NCBI GenBank assembly: GCA_029562045.1
Contig: JAKQWJ010000065.1
Span: 1-7,227 of the forward strand
Length of the DNA: 7,227 nucleotides
Source: Spirochaetota bacterium
GTDB lineage: Bacteria > Spirochaetota > Spirochaetia > DTKZ01
Direction of reading: 5' to 3'
Positions 1 through 3,942 of the stretch are shown here, piece by piece. Numbering within the stretch: position 1 is the first letter of the stretch; each line of letters opens with the position of its first letter. The notes under the pieces are model-generated. The model made no database searches, was not told the DNA's origin, and was given only the letters and a program-made list of their open reading frames with translations. The position numbers were made by a program, and so were the translations under genes.

Positions 1-266
1 CCGGGACGCCTCAGGACGCCCCATCCCCACGGGTAAAGCGCTTCCACGGCTCCGTGGAGCTGAACCCCCTGCGGGTGGGCCGGGACGCAGGCCGCATCGC
101 CGAGGAAATCATCTCCCACCTGGCCACCCAGAACGGGGCCCGGCTTACCATCACCCTGGACATCGACGCCGAACTCCCCGATGGAGCCTCGGACAGCCTG
201 ATCCGCACCGTAACGGAGAATGCCCGGACCCTGGGTTTTCGCAACCAGGGGTTTGAGAAGGAGTAG
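1..266 (+). CDS. DUF499-like ATP-binding protein, C-terminal end (partial)
   Basis: The reading frame is open from the left edge (first full codon at 3) and stops with TAG at 264-266, so only the last 87 residues are visible. The visible tail contains KRFHGSVELNPLRVGRDAGR, then an acidic helix (IAEEIISHL), a strand-rich stretch (ARLTITLDIDAELPDG) and a final TENARTLGF segment ending in QGFEKE. I recognise this as the conserved C-terminus of large DUF499 AAA+-like ATP-binding proteins. Members of that family are often found with DUF1156 methyltransferase-like proteins and HerA or PLD-type partners in phage-defence loci. The ATPase core (Walker motifs) and any partner genes would lie left of the window, so neither function nor intactness can be checked here. 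The gene reads toward the 3' ends of the tRNA genes, which suits an accessory segment ending beside a tRNA. The in-frame ATG at 54 is internal to the conserved tail and is not the start. Confidence 0.7.
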   Translation, partial: GTPQDAPSPRVKRFHGSVELNPLRVGRDAGRIAEEIISHLATQNGARLTITLDIDAELPDGASDSLIRTVTENARTLGFRNQGFEKE

Positions 267-380
267 GGGGGCAGTTTTCAAATTTTAAAAGGTGAGCTGG
301 AAGGTGAGCCGGTTAAACCCGGGACAGGAGGCCAATAGGCCAGGCGATGGTAATTATCATTGCTGTAAAGAGAAATTTTC
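267..380. other. Intergenic stretch between DUF499-like gene and tRNA-Pro 3' end
   Basis: No gene is visible in these 114 bp. They are more AT-rich than their surroundings and hold an A/T run near 276-290, a tandem 12-mer at 289-312, an imperfect dyad at 347-360 (ATGGTAATTATCAT, symmetric at 12 of 14 positions) and a 6-bp-arm dyad at 370-382 (GAGAAA / TTTCTC) that overlaps the last bases of tRNA-Pro. In the minus direction the last dyad is followed by TTTA and could act as a weak terminator for the tRNA transcript. No convincing intrinsic terminator for the plus-strand gene was seen. Confidence 0.5.
289..312. repeat. Tandem 12-bp direct repeat (two units)
   Basis: AAGGTGAGCTGG (289-300) is followed immediately by AAGGTGAGCCGG (301-312). 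The two units differ at one position. Function is unknown; it may be a small duplication or a paired protein-binding site. Confidence 0.6.
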
Positions 381-453
381 TCGGGCTGGCGGGATTTGAA
401 CCCGCGGCTTCTTGGTCCCGAACCAAGCGCGCTAGCCACTGCGCTACAGCCCG
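381..453 (-). tRNA. tRNA-Pro (anticodon CGG)
   Basis: The reverse complement folds as a standard 73-nt cloverleaf. The acceptor arms CGGGCTG (453-447) and CAGCCCG (388-382) pair fully, with discriminator A at 381. The anticodon stem CTTGG/CCAAG encloses the loop TTCGGGA, giving anticodon CGG at 420-418, which reads the proline codon CCG. The T-loop GTTCAAAT is present. No CCA is encoded after the discriminator (the next bases are GAA), so CCA must be added by the nucleotidyltransferase. It lies downstream of tRNA-Asp in transcription order, separated from it by a terminator-like hairpin. Its 3' end faces the DUF499-like gene, the orientation expected if the tRNA 3' end were an integration site. 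Confidence 0.96.
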
Positions 454-481
454 AAAAAAAACCCCCGCCGAAGGGAGGGGG
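454..481 (-). terminator. Terminator-like hairpin plus T8 between the two tRNA genes
   Basis: Read on the minus strand, CCCCC-T-CC pairs with GG-C-GGGGG around a CTTC loop (one T/C mismatch) and is followed by eight Ts (461-454). This is the form of a rho-independent terminator. The T tract ends exactly one base before the first base of tRNA-Pro, so the element would terminate the tRNA-Asp transcript but also sits where read-through is needed to make tRNA-Pro. It could instead be a spacer that guides 5' maturation. Confidence 0.65.
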
Positions 482-483
482 AA

Positions 484-557
484 CGGGAGCGACGGGACTT
501 GAACCCGCGATCTCCGGCTTGACAGGCCGGCGCGATAACCAGCTTCGCTACGCCCCC
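484..557 (-). tRNA. tRNA-Asp (anticodon GTC)
   Basis: The reverse complement gives a 74-nt cloverleaf. The acceptor arms GGGGGCG (557-551) and CGCTCCC (491-485) pair with one G-U, and the discriminator is G at 484. The anticodon stem CCGGC/GCCGG encloses CTGTCAA, with anticodon GTC at 523-521, reading GAC and GAU. The GTTCAAGT T-loop is present. CCA is not encoded. It is the first tRNA after the promoter at 571-599. Confidence 0.96.
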
Positions 558-570
558 ATTTCGCTAGGGG

Positions 571-599
571 ATAGTAAAGATATTTCCGGTTTGTGTCAA
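571..599 (-). promoter_or_regulatory. Promoter of the tRNA-Asp/tRNA-Pro unit
   Basis: On the minus strand a perfect -35 box TTGACA (599-594) is followed after 17 bp by TACTAT (576-571), a 4-of-6 match to the sigma70-type -10 box. The predicted start lies a few bases upstream of the tRNA-Asp 5' end at 557, leaving a short leader for RNase P to remove. Confidence 0.75.
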
Positions 600-635
600 C
601 AGGTCGGGCCTGCGGCGGCCCAAATCGGGGGAAGG

Positions 636-651
636 CCGCGGCGCGCCGCGG
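636..651. repeat. Perfect 16-bp GC palindrome between divergent promoters
   Basis: CCGCGGCGCGCCGCGG equals its own reverse complement. It lies about midway between the -35 boxes of the tRNA promoter (594-599, leftward) and the pdxS promoter (691-696, rightward). It may be a protein-binding site or an extruding hairpin. In GC-rich DNA, chance is also possible. Confidence 0.5.
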
Positions 652-690
652 GGGAGGATTTTTCCCGGGAGCAGGTCCGGTAGCCGCGCC

Positions 691-719
691 TTGACGGCAT
701 GCTCCGATTTTGATTTAAT
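691..719 (+). promoter_or_regulatory. Promoter of pdxS
   Basis: TTGACG (691-696; 5 of 6 to consensus) is followed after 17 bp by TTTAAT (714-719; 5 of 6). A TGn extended -10 element lies at 711-713. Transcription would begin near 726, leaving a leader of roughly 16 nt that contains the ribosome-binding site. This leaves no room for a leader regulator such as a riboswitch. Confidence 0.75.
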
Positions 720-741
720 TTCCCTATCCGGAGGAAGAGGA

Positions 742-1647
742 ATGAGTGACATTATCGGGTCGGACAAAAGGAATTCCGCGTGGGTCGAAAAGATCCGTTT
801 CGCGGAAAAACTGAAGGGCGGCGTCATCATGGATGTGGTCAACGCCGAGCAGGCGAAGATCGCCCAGGATGCCGGGGCCGTCGCCGTCATGGCCCTGGAG
901 AGGGTCCCGGCGGACATCCGCGCCCAGGGCGGGGTGGCCCGGATGTCGGACCCGAAGCTGATAAAAGAGATACAGAAGGCGGTGACGATCCCCGTCATGG
1001 CCAAGTGCCGCATCGGGCACATCATGGAGGCGCGGATCCTGGAAGCCCTGGAGGTGGATTTCATCGACGAGAGCGAGGTCCTGACCCCGGCGGACGACCG
1101 TTTCCATGTGTTCAAGCACGACTACACCGCGCCCTTCGTCTGCGGATGCCGCAATCTGGGGGAGGCCCTCCGCCGGATCGGCGAGGGGGCGGCGATGATC
1201 CGCACCAAGGGCGAGGCCGGGACGGGGGACATCGTGGAGGCGGTCCGGCACATGCGGACGGTGATGGACGACCTTCGCCGGATCCTGGGTCTGCCCCGGG
1301 ACGAGCTGATGAGCGCCGCCAAGGAGATGGGCGCCCCCTTCGATCTGGTTCTGGAAGTGTCCCGGACCGGGAAGCTTCCGGTGCCCAACTTTTCCGCCGG
1401 GGGGGTGGCCACGCCGGCGGACGCGGCGCTGATGATGGCGCTGGGCGCGGAAGGGGTCTTCGTGGGCTCCGGGGTCTTCAAGTCCAAAGACCCCATCCGG
1501 CGGGCCCGCGCCATAGTCCAGGCGGTGGCCCACTTCCGGGACCCGAAGAAGCTGGCGGAGATCTCCACGGACCTGGGGGAACCCATGGTGGGGATAAGCT
1601 CCCGGGACCTGGACGAAGGGCAGAAGCTCGCCGGCCGGGGATGGTAG
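742..1647 (+). CDS. pdxS: Pyridoxal 5'-phosphate synthase, PdxS synthase subunit
   Basis: PdxS (SNZ/PDX1 family) builds pyridoxal 5'-phosphate from ribose 5-phosphate, glyceraldehyde 3-phosphate and ammonia. It forms a cytoplasmic (beta/alpha)8-barrel dodecamer that receives ammonia from the glutaminase PdxT. The 301-residue product has the family length and signatures: MDVVNAEQAKIAQDAG near residue 30, with D31 matching the catalytic Asp, MAKCRIGH with K88 matching the Schiff-base Lys81 of Bacillus PdxS, and TKGEAGTG with K156 matching Lys149. The phosphate-binding FSAGGVATPADAA and EGVFVGSGVFKS segments and the closing RGW are also present. The ATG at 742 is chosen because GGAGG at 730-734 is well spaced and the promoter lies just upstream; the in-frame TTG at 691 is the -35 box itself. 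No pdxT is visible next to it; ispH follows instead. Confidence 0.97.
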   Translation: MSDIIGSDKRNSAWVEKIRFAEKLKGGVIMDVVNAEQAKIAQDAGAVAVMALERVPADIRAQGGVARMSDPKLIKEIQKAVTIPVMAKCRIGHIMEARILEALEVDFIDESEVLTPADDRFHVFKHDYTAPFVCGCRNLGEALRRIGEGAAMIRTKGEAGTGDIVEAVRHMRTVMDDLRRILGLPRDELMSAAKEMGAPFDLVLEVSRTGKLPVPNFSAGGVATPADAALMMALGAEGVFVGSGVFKSKDPIRRARAIVQAVAHFRDPKKLAEISTDLGEPMVGISSRDLDEGQKLAGRGW

Positions 1648-1681
1648 AAAGGGCATGACAGCCTCAGGCGGGAAATCCGGT

Positions 1682-1708
1682 CCGCCGCCGGCTCTCCGGG
1701 GGCGGCGG
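1682..1708 (+). other. GC hairpin between pdxS and ispH
   Basis: CCGCCGCC (1682-1689) can pair with GGCGGCGG (1701-1708) across an 11-nt loop. No T tract follows, so it is not a classical intrinsic terminator. It may stabilise or attenuate a pdxS-ispH transcript, or simply reflect high GC content. Confidence 0.35.
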
Positions 1709-1734
1709 GCCCCCGTCCGGACGGAGGTCTGAGG

Positions 1735-2604
1735 GTGCGGGTTCTCACCGCCCGGTATTCGGGTTTCTGCCCCGGAGTGGTCCAGGCGGAAAGAAAGATT
1801 TTCCGGGCCCGGGAAAAACTCACCGGAGAACAGATTTCGGTCCTGGGCTACCTGATCCACAACCAGACCTACATCGACCATCTGGCGGAAAAATCCATCC
1901 GGACCATTCAGACCCCCGGAGAGGCGCCTCCGGGGAGCGTCCTGGTTCTCCGGACCCACGGCCTGGACCGGAAGGTGGAGGAGGAGCTGCAGGGCCGCTA
2001 CGAAATGCTGGACCTCACCTGCCCGAAGGTCAAGAAGGTTCAGCTCATCATCAGGGATTACTCCCGGCGGGGCTTCTTCGTCCTGATCACCGGGAAGCGG
2101 AACCATCCCGAGGTGCAGGGGCTTCTGAGCTACGCGGAGAAGGCGGAGGTCCTGGAAACCCGCGGGGATGTGGAGCGTTTCGCCTCGGCGCTGATGGGTT
2201 CCCCCATCGGGAAGATTCTGATCCTTTCCCAGACCACCGGCGAGGCGGAGCTGTTCGAATTTGCGGGCCTGCGGGTAAAAGAGGCGGCGGAGGGGCTGGG
2301 CATCCCGGTGGAAATTCACGACTCCATCTGCTCCATCACCTCCCTCCGGGAGAGGGAGGCGGCGAAACTGCAGAAGGAGGTGGATGTCACCTTCGTCATC
2401 GGCGACCGGATGTCCTCCAACGCCACCAAGCTCTTCAACATCCTGGCCGCCGGGGCGAAGGACACCTATTTCGTCAGCAGCCGGGAGGAGCTGGAAGGTC
2501 TGGGGCTGGACTTCTCCTCATGGAAAACCGCCCAGGTGGTGTCCTCCTCATCGACTCCCTCCTTCGTGGAGCGGGAGGTGGTCTCCTTCCTGGAAGCCTT
2601 GTAG
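1735..2604 (+). CDS. ispH: 4-hydroxy-3-methylbut-2-enyl diphosphate reductase IspH (LytB)
   Basis: IspH is the last enzyme of the MEP pathway. It reduces HMBPP to IPP and DMAPP using a [4Fe-4S] cluster in the cytoplasm. The three cluster cysteines are present: C12 (GFCPGV), C96 (LTCPKV) and C199 (SICSIT). Substrate-site residues are also kept: H42, H75, H124 and E126 (HPEV), T168 (SQTT), S227/N229 (SSN) and S273. The 289-residue length is slightly short of the E. coli enzyme (316) and there is no fused S1 domain. Some motifs are unusual: RTHGL replaces the common SAHGV, and SSSSTPS stands where most members have AGAS-P. The start is GTG at 1735, with GGAGGT at 1723-1728. It lies 87 bp after pdxS with no recognised promoter in the gap, so co-transcription is possible. 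It converges on the prenyltransferase with a 6-bp gap. Confidence 0.95.
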   Translation: MRVLTARYSGFCPGVVQAERKIFRAREKLTGEQISVLGYLIHNQTYIDHLAEKSIRTIQTPGEAPPGSVLVLRTHGLDRKVEEELQGRYEMLDLTCPKVKKVQLIIRDYSRRGFFVLITGKRNHPEVQGLLSYAEKAEVLETRGDVERFASALMGSPIGKILILSQTTGEAELFEFAGLRVKEAAEGLGIPVEIHDSICSITSLREREAAKLQKEVDVTFVIGDRMSSNATKLFNILAAGAKDTYFVSSREELEGLGLDFSSWKTAQVVSSSSTPSFVEREVVSFLEAL

Positions 2605-2610
2605 ACCCGC

Positions 2611-3708
2611 CTACTTCGTCCGTCCCAGATTGAAGGCCAGAAGCTCCTCCAGCATTTCCCGCCAGGGTTCCCCCTTTCCCGCGGCAAGGGAGGTGATGAG
2701 CCTCCCGGCCTCGGCGGAAAGCCCGTCCACCAGGGCCGCCACCTCCCCGCGGACGCCCGATGTCTCCAGCTGTTCCCGGACGAAGTCCAGGTCCGCCGCG
2801 GAGGGGGCAGGCCCGCCGAAAACGGCCGCCAGCCTGTCCCGGGCCGGGCCCGCGGCGCGGCGGAACAGAATTTCCCGGTACAGGGTCTTCTTGTTTTCCG
2901 CGACATCCGAACCCACGGGTTTGCCCAGTTCCGCCTCCCGGCCCCAGATGCCCAGCTCGTCGTCCTTGATCTGGAAAAGCAGGCCCAGAGTCTCGCCCAG
3001 CCGGGTGAAGTCGTCGACGGCGGCCTCGCCGGCCCCGGCGAGAACGAGGCCCGCGGCGAAGGGGAGGGAAAAGGTGTACCGTCCCGTCTTGTAGCGGTAC
3101 ATCGCCAGGGTTTCTTCCCGGGAGATGGGCCGGTCCGACGCCCCGTTGTGGACATCCGCCATCTGGGCCAGACCGACGTACTGGAGTTCCCGGCTGAAGA
3201 GGCGCAGCAGCCGGCATGCGGTCCCCGGGTCGGACCGCAGGGAGGCGAGGATCTCGAAGGCAAGAAATATGGCGATGTCCCCGGCGCAGATCCCCAGGGC
3301 CTCCCCGACCCGGTCGGCGTCCCGGAGCCCCTCGGCGGCGCAGAGGCTCCGGTACTGGGCGTGCACCGAGGGCTTGCCCCGGCGGACCAGGTCCCGGTCC
3401 ATGATGTCGTCGTGAATAAGGAAGGCGGACTGAAAGAGCTCCATGGCTGCCCCGGCGGCAACGGCATCCCCGAGGGCCAGGCCCCGGTGCATGTCGTGGG
3501 TGAAGCGGACCAGCCCGCCCCGGATCATCTTGCCCCCGGAGAGGAAGTCCCGGAGCCGGGGCAGGGTGTCCGGACCCCAGCGGTTGATTTTCCCGTAATC
3601 TTCCCCGACTTCGGTGAAAAAATCGTCCAAAAAGCCCAGCATGGCTTTTTTCGTTTCGGCAAGGAACGCGAGCATGGAGGGGAGGATAGCACGGATCGGG
3701 GGCTTCAT
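2611..3708 (-). CDS. Polyprenyl diphosphate synthase (GGPP/FPP-type trans-prenyltransferase)
   Basis: This all-alpha trans-prenyltransferase condenses DMAPP or an allylic diphosphate with IPP to make C15-C20 or longer diphosphates for quinones, carotenoids or lipid carriers. Numbered from the ATG at 3708 (365 residues), it shows GGKMIRG (58-64), the first Asp-rich motif DDIMD (100-104) with no two-residue insertion, KTG (207-209) and the second motif KDDELG (248-253) followed by GKPVGSDVAENKKT. The uninserted first motif and the DDELG form resemble archaeal and actinobacterial IdsA-type GGPP/FPP synthases more than IspA. The chain length cannot be read off, although the small Ala five residues before DDIMD fits a product longer than C15 (inference). 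The start is uncertain: TTG at 3711, ATG at 3708 (weak Shine-Dalgarno) or ATG at 3675 (354 residues, possibly leaderless). It lies next to and convergent with ispH, the source of its substrates. Confidence 0.93.
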   Translation of the reverse strand: MKPPIRAILPSMLAFLAETKKAMLGFLDDFFTEVGEDYGKINRWGPDTLPRLRDFLSGGKMIRGGLVRFTHDMHRGLALGDAVAAGAAMELFQSAFLIHDDIMDRDLVRRGKPSVHAQYRSLCAAEGLRDADRVGEALGICAGDIAIFLAFEILASLRSDPGTACRLLRLFSRELQYVGLAQMADVHNGASDRPISREETLAMYRYKTGRYTFSLPFAAGLVLAGAGEAAVDDFTRLGETLGLLFQIKDDELGIWGREAELGKPVGSDVAENKKTLYREILFRRAAGPARDRLAAVFGGPAPSAADLDFVREQLETSGVRGEVAALVDGLSAEAGRLITSLAAGKGEPWREMLEELLAFNLGRTK

Positions 3709-3711
3709 CAA
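3683..3711 (-). promoter_or_regulatory. Candidate promoter overlapping the 5' end of the prenyltransferase gene
   Basis: On the minus strand TTGATG (3711-3706; 4 of 6) is followed after 17 bp by TATCCT (3688-3683; 4 of 6), with a TGn extension before the -10 box. The predicted start falls at or next to the A of the in-frame ATG at 3675. If it is used, the mRNA would be leaderless and the protein would begin at that Met. Confidence 0.4.
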
Positions 3712-3837
3712 TCGCGCCCATTCCGGAGAGTTCGGAAAAAAAAACCGCGGAATAATGAGGTGTTCCGGTGAATCGGGGAAAAATGAGCGAAAAATCGGCA
3801 GAGAATGAACGTTGTTTTAAAAAAAAACGTCATTTTC

Positions 3838-3863
3838 GCGTAAAAATGGTGTAAATTTTACGC
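3838..3863. repeat. Inverted repeat upstream of the ilvB promoter, candidate operator
   Basis: GCGTAAAA (3838-3845) and TTTTACGC (3856-3863) are perfect 8-bp arms around a 10-bp spacer. Their centres are about 18 bp apart, close to two helical turns. The right arm ends 17 bp upstream of the ilvB -35 box, a position typical of an activator or operator site. A terminator role is less likely because no T tract follows. Confidence 0.5.
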
Positions 3864-3880
3864 TTTGGATATGGAACCCC

Positions 3881-3907
3881 TTGACTCTCCGCAGAAATAA
3901 GTATATT
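3881..3907 (+). promoter_or_regulatory. Promoter of ilvBN
   Basis: TTGACT (3881-3886; 5 of 6) is followed after a short 15-bp spacer by TATATT (3902-3907; 5 of 6). Transcription would start around 3914, giving a leader of about 30 nt. This is too short for a T-box or peptide attenuator, so regulation would have to act at the DNA level or through the IlvN subunit. The suboptimal spacer and upstream curved DNA would suit activator dependence (inference). Confidence 0.6.
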
Positions 3908-3942
3908 TCTTGGAAACTGTTTTTCTGTGAAGGAGATCTGGG

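Larger units (their letters stand above)
3712..3942. other. AT-rich divergent regulatory region (prenyltransferase / ilvB)
   Basis: No gene is visible. The region is clearly AT-richer than its flanks and holds A-tracts at 3736-3744, 3779-3783, 3790-3794, 3819-3827 and 3842-3846. Their centres are spaced close to whole helical turns, a pattern known to bend DNA. An A/T-rich imperfect dyad (3809-3830), an 8-bp-arm inverted repeat (3838-3863), the ilvB promoter and the ilvB ribosome-binding site follow in order. No small ORF with a credible ribosome-binding site and no leader-peptide attenuator was seen. Confidence 0.6.

Noticed and set aside
347..360. Fur-box-like AT dyad ATGGTAATTATCAT
   Set aside because: It only partly resembles GATAAT repeats, and no iron gene or plus-strand promoter is next to it.
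691..741. Longer pdxS starting at the TTG at 691
   Set aside because: This TTG is part of the -35 box, the extra residues are not family-like, and the ATG at 742 has a proper ribosome-binding site.
724..2319. Very long minus-strand open frame (531 codons) opposite pdxS and ispH
   Set aside because: It is antisense to two clearly conserved genes. It is rich in Pro, Gly, Arg and His with no recognisable motif, the usual by-product of high GC.
2474..3721. Minus-strand 415-codon frame overlapping the prenyltransferase in another frame
   Set aside because: It shows the same low-complexity Gly/Arg/Pro composition. The conserved motifs are in the 2611-3708 frame.
3908..3942. T-box, riboswitch or leader-peptide attenuator before ilvB
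   Set aside because: The leader from the predicted start is about 30 nt, with no peptide ORF or terminator hairpin.
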